Below are positions 17,225 through 25,939 of a DNA stretch of 64,000 nucleotides, one piece after another (position 1 is the stretch's first letter; each line of letters starts with the position of its first letter). The position numbers were made by a program, and so were the translations under genes. Origin of the DNA: CAXMNX01 sp964194845 (GTDB lineage: Bacteria; Pseudomonadota; Alphaproteobacteria; Rhodobacterales; Rhodobacteraceae); NCBI GenBank assembly GCA_964194845.1, contig CAXMNX010000047.1, positions 1 to 64,000 on the forward strand. Reading direction: 5' to 3'. The notes under the pieces were generated by a model. The model had not been told where the DNA came from. It saw only the letters and a list, made by a program, of their open reading frames with translations, and searched no databases.

Positions 17225-17623
17225 ATGCGCGAATTGAACCCGCAAGCCATTGCGCCGCCGTTTGGGCGATACGCGCACGGCGTTCTGGTGCCGCCGGACA
17301 TGCAGTTGATCAGCACGTCCGGGCAGTTGGGAATGGCCAAGGACGGTTCGGTTCCCGATGATGTGGGCGGTCAGGCGGATATCTGTTTTGCGAACATTGA
17401 CGCTATCTTAAAAGAGGGCGGCGCGACGCGGTCAGACGTCATTCGCCTGAACGCCTATGTCACTGATCGAAGCAATATGTCGGGCTATATGGAAGCGCGC
17501 GACCGGTGGCTTGCAGACGTGAAGCGATTGCCTGCATCCACCTTGATGATTGTATCAGGGTTCACGCGGCCCGAGTTTCTGGTCGAGATCGAAGTTCTGG
17601 CCGCAGTCGCTGCGACCCCCTGA
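17225..17623 (+). CDS. Rid/YjgF/YER057c-family protein
   Basis: A 132-residue trimeric-barrel-type protein (chorismate mutase-like fold): STSGQLGMAKDGSVPDD near the N-terminus, then QADICFANIDAILKEGGATRSDVIRLNAYVTD. GGAG lies 7 nt before ATG 17225. The conserved Arg that binds the carboxylate in RidA proper (the PARSxVEV block) is replaced: the equivalent reads LPASTLMIVSG. It is therefore a Rid paralogue unlikely to act as a classical 2-aminoacrylate deaminase. Its divergent placement opposite the N-heterocycle operon recalls RutC in pyrimidine catabolism. A role on an imine or carbamate intermediate is inference. Confidence 0.88.
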   Translation: MRELNPQAIAPPFGRYAHGVLVPPDMQLISTSGQLGMAKDGSVPDDVGGQADICFANIDAILKEGGATRSDVIRLNAYVTDRSNMSGYMEARDRWLADVKRLPASTLMIVSGFTRPEFLVEIEVLAAVAATP

Positions 17624-17624
17624 C

Positions 17625-18241
17625 ATGCCGGGGCGATTTTTCCTTGAAACGCAGCTTGATAGGGTCGCGGATTGGATGCAGGCCGACGCCGCAAGACTGT
17701 CCGAACCGCCGCGGCGAAATGTGGCTCCGGGCGAGGAAATTGTCGTCTGCACGCCGGAGCGAGTTTTCAAAAAGATGCGGTGGGGACTGATCCCCGTTGG
17801 TCGGGTCAATGCAAGGGGCGGCCAGTATTGGAGACCATCATCAACGCGCGTTCCGAAACCGTATTTGACAAAAGCGCATTCGAAGGCGTGGGACGGGCAA
17901 TTGTACCGTGCGACGGCTGGTACGAATGGACGGGCGAGGCCCGACGCAAGACCGCGTGGCGCATCCGGCTTGGGTCGGGCGGGCTTATGGCATTTGCCGC
18001 CATTACCGACGTGTGGAAGGCACCGGGCGGGCGCGTGGTCGAGCAGGTCGCCACCGTGACCTGCGAGCCAAACGCTGTTGTCCGCGATATTCATCACAGG
18101 ATGGGCGTGATCCTGCGCCCGGATCAGTTTGACACCTGGTTGCATGGAGCGCCTGCGGAGGCGGCCAAACTAACGGTGCCAGCCGCAGACGGATCGCTGC
18201 AAGTCGAAGAGGCCGATGACGTTGACTGGGCGTCGCCTTAA
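17625..18241 (+). pseudogene. SRAP/HMCES-family (YedK-like) protein, frameshifted
   Basis: Starting at ATG 17625 the frame reads MPGRFFLETQLDRVADWM and continues to MRWGLIPVGRVNAR; the rest of the domain (TIINARSETV, IVPCDGWYEWTG, HHRMGVIL) is in another frame. Adding one G to the G4 run at 17815-17818 joins them into a normal 205-residue SRAP protein. SRAP proteins crosslink abasic sites in single-stranded DNA through the Cys exposed after Met removal (MCGR). Here that residue is Pro (MPGR), while the catalytic Glu-equivalent WYEW, NARSE and HHRM are kept. The gene follows the Rid gene by 1 nt. The frameshift may be a sequencing artefact; the Cys-to-Pro change needs two substitutions and is not explained by an indel. 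Confidence 0.8.
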
Positions 18242-18286
18242 AGCGATGACAGGCGTTAGATGGCAATATCTTGGGCTGAGAAGTGA

Positions 18287-18892
18287 ATGACTAAGGGCTT
18301 TCCGATTGCCCACGCCGGTCGAAAGATTGGTTTGCTTGGCGGGTCGTTCGACCCCGCGCATGAGGGCCACGTCCATATCACCCGCGAGGCGCTAAAGCGT
18401 TTCGAGCTCGACGAGGTCTGGTGGCTCGTCTCGCCCGGAAACCCATTGAAAACGGACGGACCCGCACCGCTTGAAAAGCGTATGGCCAAGGCACATCGTG
18501 TCATGCGGCATCCGCACGTTCGCATCACGTCGCTGGAGCAGCAGCTGGGAACCCGTTTTACTGCCGAGACGCTGGAAGCCCTTATTCAACGCTATCCCGG
18601 TGTTACATTCGTTTGGCTGATGGGCGCGGACAATCTGGCCACTTTCCACGCGTGGAAGCGCTGGCGCGATATTTTTTTGATGGTCGCAATCGGCGTATTT
18701 GCCCGCCCGGGCGAGCGGATATCGGCCCGGGTGTCGCCTGCCGCGCAGCAGTTTCGAATGTCTCGGCTTAAAGCAAGCGAGGCGGCAAGCCTCGCCAATT
18801 CCGCGCCCCCCAGTTGGTGTTTTCTGAATATTCCGATGCGATACGACAGTTCATCCAAGCTCCGTGCGCGCGGCGAATGGACGAAGGGTTGA
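18287..18892 (+). CDS. nadD: Nicotinate-nucleotide adenylyltransferase
   Basis: NadD transfers AMP from ATP to nicotinate mononucleotide in NAD synthesis. The nucleotidyltransferase signature is GLLGGSFDPAHEGHVHI (HxGH-type motif as HEGH), the substrate loop is WWLVSPGNPLK, and the C-terminal ISSTKIR-type motif reads YDSSSKLR. At 201 residues it is of normal length and cytoplasmic. The order nadD then PBP4-like carboxypeptidase is seen in other roseobacters; the usual rsfS/rlmH genes are not adjacent here. Confidence 0.93.
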   Translation: MTKGFPIAHAGRKIGLLGGSFDPAHEGHVHITREALKRFELDEVWWLVSPGNPLKTDGPAPLEKRMAKAHRVMRHPHVRITSLEQQLGTRFTAETLEALIQRYPGVTFVWLMGADNLATFHAWKRWRDIFLMVAIGVFARPGERISARVSPAAQQFRMSRLKASEAASLANSAPPSWCFLNIPMRYDSSSKLRARGEWTKG

Positions 18893-18969
18893 GGACTGGC
18901 GGTCACAAATTCGTAAGTCCGACGCGCCATACGCTTGAGAAAGCCACAAAGCCGCAAGATAACACCCCC

Positions 18970-20460
18970 ATGACGTTTGATTTGTCTCGTCGCACTATGT
19001 TGACCGGCCTCGCGGCAGGCTTTGGCAGTGCTGCCATCGCTGAGGCACCGTTGTCGGGGTTGCGCCCCGCGCCACGGATCGGCCCCCTGAAGATCGCTCG
19101 AAAGTCTGTTGGTGACAGTCTGGTTCGCGCAGCTGGACTGGGCGGCACGGTGGCATTTGTGATCGCGGACGCTTTGACCGGCGAAGTTCTCGATCACCGG
19201 CTTCCGACGTGGACGATGCCACCTGCCAGCACATTGAAGACAATTACATCGCTTTATGCGTTGGAGCGTTTGGGGCCTGATCATCTGTTCAAAACGCAAA
19301 TTTACGCGCGAGGGATTATTTCGGGCGGGCGGTTGGAAGGTGATTTGATACTCGCCGGCGGCGGTGACCCGACGCTCGACACAGATCGGCTGGGTGATCT
19401 CGCCGTGGTGTTGCGGGAAACCGGGCTGATCGAGGTTACCGGCCGCTTTCTGGTTTGGTCTGACGCATTGCCACGAGGTGACCGGATCGACACCCAGCAA
19501 CCGGAGTACGTGAGTTACAACCCAGCCTTTTGCGGCCTAAACCTGAATTTCAATCGCGTGCATTTCGAATGGAAGCCGAAAAGCAAGGGCTTTGACATCA
19601 CGATGCAGGCGCGGGGCAGAAAATTCAGCCCGGCAACGGACGTCGCCCGAATGTCGGTCATCGACCGGAAGTCGCCGGTCTACGTCTATACGCGCGGCAA
19701 CCACGTCGATCGCTGGTCTGTGGCAAAGCATGCGCTGGGCAAGAAAAAAGGTGCGCGGTGGCTGCCGGTCCGGTTTCCCGCTATGTACGCAGCCGATGTA
19801 TTTCGCACGTTGGCGCGCGCCAATGGCATCCTATTGCCGCCGCCCGAATTGACGTCTATCCCGCCCGAAGGTCAAATGATCGCCGCGATCGAAAGCGACC
19901 CGCTGCCTGATATTCTGGCCGATATGATGAAATACTCGACAAATCTGACGGCCGAAGCGGCGGGGCTTTCAGCTAGTCTTGCCAACGGGGTTCCGGTTGC
20001 CGATCTGCTTGGGTCCGGATCGCGCATGGCGGGGTGGATTGAAACGCGGTTCGGCGTGAAAGGCGCGCGGTTTCGCGATCACTCGGGACTGGGATACGGG
20101 TCAGCCATAAGTGCCAAAGGCATGGTGGATATTATCCGGCAAAACCCACATATCGCGGGATTTATGAAGCCGATAAATGTGCCAGACACTGCCAGGAAAT
20201 ATGGCGGGATTTTAGATGGTGTGTCGGCGGCGGCAAAAACCGGAACACTGAATTTTGTCAGTTCGTTAACCGGGTTTGTTAACACCAAAAGCAACCGATC
20301 GCTGGCGTTCGCAATATTCACCGCTGACACCGAAAGGCGCGATGCCATACCGCCCGAGCAGCGCGAGCGGCCACCCGGCGCGCGCGGCTGGTCGCGCCGG
20401 TCCAGGCGGCTTCAGAAATCGCTTTTGGGCACCTGGGCGAAGGCGTTCAGACAGGTCTAG
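18970..20460 (+). CDS. dacB: D-alanyl-D-alanine carboxypeptidase/endopeptidase, PBP4 family
   Basis: A peptidase S13 (PBP4/DacB) of 496 residues from ATG 18970. The N-terminus MTFDLSRRTMLTGLAAGFG is a twin-arginine-like signal followed by a hydrophobic stretch, so Tat export is likely. Active-site motifs are in order: PASTLK (SxxK, nucleophile Ser), YSTN (SxN) and AKTGTLN (KTG). The enzyme trims or cleaves peptidoglycan crosslinks in the periplasm. An earlier in-frame start at 18814 overlaps nadD and is rejected. The C-terminus is rich in basic residues (GWSRRSRRLQKS). Confidence 0.93.
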   Translation: MTFDLSRRTMLTGLAAGFGSAAIAEAPLSGLRPAPRIGPLKIARKSVGDSLVRAAGLGGTVAFVIADALTGEVLDHRLPTWTMPPASTLKTITSLYALERLGPDHLFKTQIYARGIISGGRLEGDLILAGGGDPTLDTDRLGDLAVVLRETGLIEVTGRFLVWSDALPRGDRIDTQQPEYVSYNPAFCGLNLNFNRVHFEWKPKSKGFDITMQARGRKFSPATDVARMSVIDRKSPVYVYTRGNHVDRWSVAKHALGKKKGARWLPVRFPAMYAADVFRTLARANGILLPPPELTSIPPEGQMIAAIESDPLPDILADMMKYSTNLTAEAAGLSASLANGVPVADLLGSGSRMAGWIETRFGVKGARFRDHSGLGYGSAISAKGMVDIIRQNPHIAGFMKPINVPDTARKYGGILDGVSAAAKTGTLNFVSSLTGFVNTKSNRSLAFAIFTADTERRDAIPPEQRERPPGARGWSRRSRRLQKSLLGTWAKAFRQV

Positions 20461-20475
20461 ATCGAACCGCTGAAA

Positions 20476-20898
20476 TCAGACAATCATATGCCGCGCCCGC
20501 GCGCCACGTTCTATTGCCGCGGCATGGAGACGGTCAATCTCAAGCTCGTATCGTATCTCTTCCAGAAATCGCAGCTCGCTTTCCCGCAACGTCCCATCTG
20601 CCGCCGCGACGTCGCAGGCGACCGCATAGGCGGTTTCAAAAAGCCGCTCGGGAAGTGTGTTGCGCACCGATCCCCAAAGAATATCAAGGCCATCTTCTTC
20701 GGCAAAGAGGTCAAGCACCGCACCTGAGATGTCTTTCAGGCGCTTTTGATCGAAGGCGGCGAAAGCAGGCAGGTGGTTTACGATCCGCTCGATCGTGACA
20801 AGCTTGGCGGTCCGCATACGCTCGTCCGATGCCGAGACCGCTATCATTATTGCAACAAGCGTTTCTTCCGGCGTGAATTCTGCGAGGTTAAGTGTCAC
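20476..20898 (-). CDS. TerB-like tellurite-resistance/DUF533-type protein
   Basis: An all-helical TerB-like protein (140 aa from GTG 20898). It shows the two-lobed acidic pattern: IMIAVSASDERMRTAKLVTIERIV and AYAVACDVAAADGTLRESELRFL, with conserved Asp residues in the D-x-x-x-x-x-E pattern of TerB/COG3793. GAAGGA lies 8 nt before the GTG; the longer frame to an ATG at 20955 has no such signal. The role of stand-alone TerB proteins is not settled. It runs antisense between dacB (convergent) and lysK (divergent). Confidence 0.8.
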   Translation of the reverse strand: MTLNLAEFTPEETLVAIMIAVSASDERMRTAKLVTIERIVNHLPAFAAFDQKRLKDISGAVLDLFAEEDGLDILWGSVRNTLPERLFETAYAVACDVAAADGTLRESELRFLEEIRYELEIDRLHAAAIERGARARHMIV

Positions 20899-21012
20899 GT
20901 GAGCCGTCCTTCTTGGTTTCCAGGTGAATTTATTGACCTGAACGCGCGCCCGCAATAGGTAGCGAGACTTGCCGACGGTATACGCCGAAATGCGTTTTTA
21001 GGGAACGATGCG

Positions 21013-22590
21013 ATGAGTGCAATGAAGGACGCTGCGATGACCTCGAAGGCCTGGCCCTTCGAAGAGGCGCGGCGTCTGTTGAAGCGCTATGATCAGGGAC
21101 CGCCCGAAAAGGGTTATGTGCTTTTTGAGACCGGGTACGGACCATCCGGATTGCCGCATATCGGTACATTCGGCGAAGTGCTGCGCACAACGATGATCCG
21201 GTGGGCGTTCGAGTTAATCTCGGACATTCCAACCAAGCTCATTTGCTTTTCCGACGATCTGGACGGTATGCGCAAAGTGCCCGGCAACGTTCCGAGCCCG
21301 GAACAATTGGAAGCCTATCTCCAGCAACCGCTGACTTCGGTGCCGGATCCGTTTGGCACCCATCCCAGTTTTGGCGACCACAACAATGCCATGTTGCGAC
21401 GGTTTCTGGATACGTTTGAGTTTGACTACGACTTCTATTCCGCGACCGAATTCTATAAGTCCGGCCGGTTCGATGAAGTGCTTTTGAGGGCCGCAGAACG
21501 CTATGACGACATCATGGGCGTAATGTTGCAAAGCTTGCGCGAAGAGCGGCGGCAAAGCTATTCGATATTTTTGCCGATGCACCCTGAAACTGGCCGTGTC
21601 TTGTATGTGCCGTTGAAAAACGTCGATGCAAAGGATGGCACTATTACGTTTGACGACGACAGCGGGCGGGAATGGACGGTGCCTGTAACCGGGGGCCATG
21701 CGAAACTGCAATGGAAGCCGGATTTCGGTGCGCGTTGGGCGGCACTGGGCGTCGATTTCGAGATGTATGGCAAAGACCATTCAACCAACACGCCGATCTA
21801 TGACCGGATTTGCAGCATTCTGGGCCAGCGCCCGCCGGAACATTTCACCTATGAGCTGTTCCTGGACGAAAATGGCGAGAAGATCTCGAAATCCAGGGGC
21901 AACGGAATTTCAATTGACGAATGGCTGGCCTATGCGGCGAGCGAGAGCCTGTCTTATTTCATGTATCAAAAGCCCAAGACGGCCAAGCGGATGCACTTTG
22001 ATGTGATCCCGCGGGCGGTGGACGAGTATCACCAGCAGTTGCGGGCCTATGCCGATCAGGACGATGCTGCACGCCTGAACAACCCGGTTTTTCACATTCA
22101 CAATGGCGATGTTCCCGCATCAAACATGGTCGTGCCGTTTTCGATGCTTTTGAACCTGGCGTCAGTCTCGGGTGCCCAAGACAGGGATGCGCTTTGGGGG
22201 TTTATTCGCCGATATGCGCCCGACGCTTCGCCCGAGACGAACCCGGATCTGGATGCCGCCGCAGGCTACGCTGTGCGCTATTTCAACGATTTTGTTCGGC
22301 CCGAGCGCGATTTCCGTGCGCCAACGGACAAAGAACGCGCGGCGCTCGAAGATTTGTTGGGCCGACTTGAACGCTGGGATCAGCCGGCCGATGCCGAGAC
22401 GCTGCAAACCATGGTGTTCGCGGTCGGAAAAGTGCATGAATTTGAACCGCTTCGCGACTGGTTCAAGGCACTTTACGAAGTTCTGCTCGGGGCCAGTCAG
22501 GGACCGCGATTTGGCGGGTTTATCGCGCTTTACGGTGTCGCGGAAACGGTAGTGCTTTTGCGAAAGGCGCTCTCGGGAGAGCTTTCCTGA
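21013..22590 (+). CDS. lysK: Class I lysyl-tRNA synthetase
   Basis: LysK charges tRNA-Lys. The class I HIGH motif is LPHIGTFGE and the KMSKS motif is GEKISKSRGNGI, both in a Rossmann catalytic core that opens with YVLFETGYGPSGLPHIG. The C-terminus is the helical anticodon-binding domain. At 525 residues it is full length. Class I LysRS is the form used by many Rhodobacterales instead of class II LysS. Alternative starts MKDAAM and MTSKAW lie a few codons downstream. No linked operon partner is evident. Confidence 0.96.
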   Translation: MSAMKDAAMTSKAWPFEEARRLLKRYDQGPPEKGYVLFETGYGPSGLPHIGTFGEVLRTTMIRWAFELISDIPTKLICFSDDLDGMRKVPGNVPSPEQLEAYLQQPLTSVPDPFGTHPSFGDHNNAMLRRFLDTFEFDYDFYSATEFYKSGRFDEVLLRAAERYDDIMGVMLQSLREERRQSYSIFLPMHPETGRVLYVPLKNVDAKDGTITFDDDSGREWTVPVTGGHAKLQWKPDFGARWAALGVDFEMYGKDHSTNTPIYDRICSILGQRPPEHFTYELFLDENGEKISKSRGNGISIDEWLAYAASESLSYFMYQKPKTAKRMHFDVIPRAVDEYHQQLRAYADQDDAARLNNPVFHIHNGDVPASNMVVPFSMLLNLASVSGAQDRDALWGFIRRYAPDASPETNPDLDAAAGYAVRYFNDFVRPERDFRAPTDKERAALEDLLGRLERWDQPADAETLQTMVFAVGKVHEFEPLRDWFKALYEVLLGASQGPRFGGFIALYGVAETVVLLRKALSGELS

Positions 22591-22657
22591 ACAAAATCTG
22601 ATATTTTGAAACCATTGGCCCGGATCTGTCGTAACTATATGCGACGGGCGCGGTGCT

Positions 22658-23086
22658 ATGAGGTTTCAGATGAGACAGAGGATTTTGGCGATTGTTGTGT
22701 CGCTGGGCTTGGCGTTTCCGGTCAGCGCGGCGGAAGTGCTGCCTTCTGAACCGGCGATAGAACAAACGATCCAAAGCCAGATCGAGGCATTTCTGATCGA
22801 CGATTTTTCGCGCGCGTTCACATTCGCGTCGCCGTCTATCCACGCGTTCTTTGGCAATGCCGAGCGCTTTGGCGCGATGGTGCGCAACGGCTTTCCGATG
22901 GTCTGGCGGCCGGGCGAGTTTCGGTTTCTGGAACTGCGCGACATTGACGGGCAGTTTTGGCAAAAGGTGCTGATCCGCGACGAACAAGGCGCGGTCCACC
23001 TGCTTGACTACCAAATGATCCAGACGCCCGAGGGATGGCGCATCAACGGCGTTCAAATTCTTCGCGCACCGGATGCCGGTGCCTGA
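22658..23086 (+). CDS. DUF4864-type exported protein
   Basis: A 142-residue protein with a clear Sec signal (ILAIVVSLGLAFPVSAAEV) and a small NTF2/DUF4864-like mature domain: IEQTIQSQIEAFLIDDFSRAF, TFASPSIHAFFGNAERFGAMV, GWRINGVQIL. Roseobacters carry this as a short periplasmic protein of unknown function. The gene stands alone 67 nt after lysK and could be read through from it. Start ATG 22658 is used; ATG 22670 is also possible. Confidence 0.85.
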   Translation: MRFQMRQRILAIVVSLGLAFPVSAAEVLPSEPAIEQTIQSQIEAFLIDDFSRAFTFASPSIHAFFGNAERFGAMVRNGFPMVWRPGEFRFLELRDIDGQFWQKVLIRDEQGAVHLLDYQMIQTPEGWRINGVQILRAPDAGA

Positions 23087-23257
23087 CGCGAGCGTGCGCA
23101 TGGTTCAATCACGGTTAACAGACATCGCGTAAATCAATTGCCCGACGCCGGGCGAATGGATCCGGCCTGATCACGAAAGTCCAAGGCAAGCGACCCTTCG
23201 GGGCGCGTCCCATCTCTGTTGAGAGATGCGGCTTTCGACGGCATGAAAGGGCGCGAA

Positions 23258-25546
23258 ATGAATAAGGCGATCACTGACGGATTGGTGCTGATGCCACCGG
23301 TTTTTGGGGCGGGTCTCAACGTCTGGTCCAGCTAGGACGGAACACCCGGGTCTGTGACCTACGACACGATCGGGACAGCGGCGGTTGTTCCGGGCGACGT
23401 TGATTTCGGGTCGTGCCTTGAGCTTCAGAAAACCGATAGCATTCAGAAAATCCGCTACACCGGCGAAACGCCGATCCTGCCCGGGTGCTATTTGCGGGTA
23501 ACTGCCCGCGTCAAGGCAATCTCGGGTGCATTACCGTCGGTGCGCATCGCCGGTTGGCCCGGTCAATCAGGCAGCCTGCCGGTCTCCGGGCTGACGACAT
23601 TCGGCACCTCGGTCACGCTTACCAACTATGGCGAAGTGGTCGAGGTCGTGGCGATCATTGGCAGTGGTCCCCGCACTGGTGTCGATCTCCATTGGGGTGA
23701 TCCTGTTGTTTATGGCCACCTGGGGCTGGATTTGACCGGACCCACGGGCGGCATCGTTCGGGTCGATGATGTCGAGGTTGAAGACGTAACCTCGGTCTTT
23801 CACCGCGTGATGATGGATTGGGTGGATGTTCGCGATTTCGGTGCCGTTGGTGACGGGGTTGCGGATGATACTGCCGCTTTCCTGGCGGCCAACACGGCTG
23901 CCGCCGGGCGCGGTATTCTGGTCCCGGCCGGCACCTATGCGCTGAGCGACAACGTGACCTTTGAATATCCCGTTCGCTTTGTCGGCACCGTCACATTGCC
24001 TGATGACAAACGATTGATTTTTCGCCGGAATTTCGACCTTCCGACCTATGCCGCCGCCTTTGGTGACGAAGTTCAGGCATTCAAAAAAGGTGTGCAGGCG
24101 CTGGTGAATTTCTCGGATCACGAAAGCTTTGATCTGGGCGGGCGCCGGATCGAGGTTACAGACCCGATTGACATGGCTGCGGCCGCCGACACCGATACCT
24201 ATGAAATTCGCCGTGTCATCCGAAACGGCCAGCTGAACGTGGTGCCGGGTGCCGCGTGGGACACGGATACGCAAACCAGTGTTGCAGGCTATGACGCAGG
24301 ACAGCCGGTGACGCTGACATCGGTGGCCAACGTCGCCAACATCGAAATTGGATCGCTGGTCGAGGCAACGGGTGTTGGCCGCGAGGTATACGTCACGGAC
24401 AAAAACATTGGCGCTGGCACCATAACCCTGTCGCAGCCTTTTCACGCAGCACCGGCAAGCCAGACATATACGTTCAAACGTTTCCGCTATGTGCTGGATT
24501 TTTCGGGGTTCACCAAACTTTCGAAATTCACACTGACCGATGTGGAGATCCATTGTCAGGGCGTGGCGAGTGCTGTGTTGCTGGCACCAGCCGGTGAAAC
24601 GTTTCACCTGAAGGACTGCTTTATCACCAAGCCCAAGGATCGCGGGATCACCAGCCACGGTCAGGGCTGTCAGGACTTGCAGATCGACCGGTGCCACTTT
24701 GCGTCCGACGAACAATCTTCTCCGGCAACATCGCGGGTCTCGCTTGGGCTGAATGTCAACGCCAACGACGCCAAAATCCGTGACAGCCGGTTCCAGCGGT
24801 TCGGCACAACGATGGTCCTGCACGGAAACGGCCATCTGGTTGTCGGCAACCACTGGTTTCAGGGCGACAATGTCACCGATGGCCCGCGCGTTGCGGGGCT
24901 GGTCTTGACCGAGCCGAATGTGAAGTCGGTGATCACCGGCAATTACATCGACAATTCATACATTGAATGGACCAACGAGCACGACGCGACGCCGGATTTC
25001 AGTGCCGAGTATTCGTTCGGCGGCCTGACCGTGACCGGCAACATATTCACCGTCAATGACGCGGCATCGTTTTTTGCGTGGTTCGTGGTGAAGCCCTTCG
25101 GATCCGGCCACTTTATCCATGGGCTATCCGTTACCGGGAATACGTTCAAATCGCTGAACGGGACGACCGATCGGGTTGAAAAGGTTGACGACAGTATCGC
25201 TGCCCTGGACTTTGGCCTGACGCGAAATGTCGAGTTTTCCGGCAATACTTTCAACGGGATCGGGCAAAACACGATCAACCCGGTGACGCTGGAGTTCGAT
25301 CAGGTATCGGTGGCGACAACCTGGACCGTCGACGTGTCTGGCTACTTGCCGTTTGGCGGCTGGGCGCGCGAAGTAACCTCGGTCGTGACCGAAAATGCCA
25401 TCCAGAACGGCGCGGCGGTTGATGTTTTCTGGACGCCTTATGTCACGACATTGGCGGGCGCGTCGCAAGATCAGATCTCGCTGACCTGGCCCGAACCGGT
25501 GCAGGGCCGGGTTTATGTGACGGCGCGCGTCGATAAACCAATTTGA
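23258..25546 (+). pseudogene. Right-handed beta-helix (pectate-lyase-3-like) protein with in-frame amber codon
   Basis: ATG 23258 opens MNKAITDGLVLMPPVFGAGL...VWSS, then TAG at 23333-23335 (codon 26), then the same frame continues DGTPGSVTYDTIG to 25546; the whole would be 762 residues. The MNKAITDGLVLMPP start is conserved in Rhodobacterales relatives, where the codon is coding, so one substitution (for example GAG to TAG) explains it. The body has WVDVRDFGAVGDGVADDTAAF (pectate lyase 3 signature) and repeated beta-helix rungs with TGNYIDN, TGNIF and SGNTFNG. Relatives lie near GTA head-spike genes of Rhodobacter (GhsA/GhsB), from memory. Reinitiation at GTG 23354 could yield a 730-residue product. 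Confidence 0.85.
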
Positions 25547-25583
25547 CGCCGCCATTACTGTGGCAATTCGATTGTGTGTGTTA

Positions 25584-25604
25584 GGCTCCTCCTCAGGAGG
25601 AGCC
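25584..25604 (+). promoter_or_regulatory. Perfect hairpin covering a Shine-Dalgarno site
   Basis: GGCTCCTCCT (25584-25593), one central C, and AGGAGGAGCC (25595-25604) form a perfect inverted repeat ending 2 nt before ATG 25607. The right arm contains the AGGAGG ribosome-binding site, so the stem hides it. It may act as a translational switch or as a terminator of the upstream gene, although no T-run follows. Confidence 0.55.
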
Positions 25605-25606
25605 GC

Positions 25607-25924
25607 ATGCCCGAAATTCGCAGTGATCGCCCGCTTCAAACTGTCATCACAACTTTCGAATGTTCACCCGGCACTTGCACTGACTTGCTGGAAGCTCTGC
25701 GATCTGCATACGCCGAGTTCATATCAAAACAGCCTGGGTTTATTGGCGCGGGATTGCATGTGAATGACGCCGAAACCCGCATTGCCAATTATTCTCAGTG
25801 GCAGAAGCGTGAAGATTTTCAGGCGATGTTGCGCACCGACGAAATGCAACAACGAAACCGCGAGATTGCCCAGCTGTGTTCGCGGTTTAAACCGGTCATG
25901 TACGAAGTTGCCGGCGTCTTTTAG
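25607..25924 (+). CDS. Antibiotic-biosynthesis-monooxygenase (ABM) domain protein
   Basis: A 105-residue dimeric ferredoxin-like (ABM) fold: ...ITTFECSPGTCTDLLEALR..., GFIGAGLHVN, NYSQWQKREDFQAML. Such small proteins are monooxygenases or structural relatives acting without cofactor; the function is not assigned. The ATG at 25607 follows AGGAGG at 25595-25600, all embedded in a hairpin. The longer upstream frame (25574) is not preferred. Two more proteins of similar fold and size lie nearby (26450-26749 and 27368-27658). Confidence 0.78.
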   Translation: MPEIRSDRPLQTVITTFECSPGTCTDLLEALRSAYAEFISKQPGFIGAGLHVNDAETRIANYSQWQKREDFQAMLRTDEMQQRNREIAQLCSRFKPVMYEVAGVF

Positions 25925-25939
25925 GCGAACGCCCGAATT

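Noticed and set aside
18814..18969. Longer start for the PBP4 gene
   Set aside because: It overlaps nadD in another frame and places residues before an otherwise normal twin-arginine signal.
23567..24853. 428-codon minus-strand frame inside the beta-helix gene
   Set aside because: Antisense shadow of a gene with clear family motifs.
23258..25546. Prophage remnant
   Set aside because: No integrase, terminase, portal or capsid genes nearby; the family is chromosomal in Rhodobacterales.
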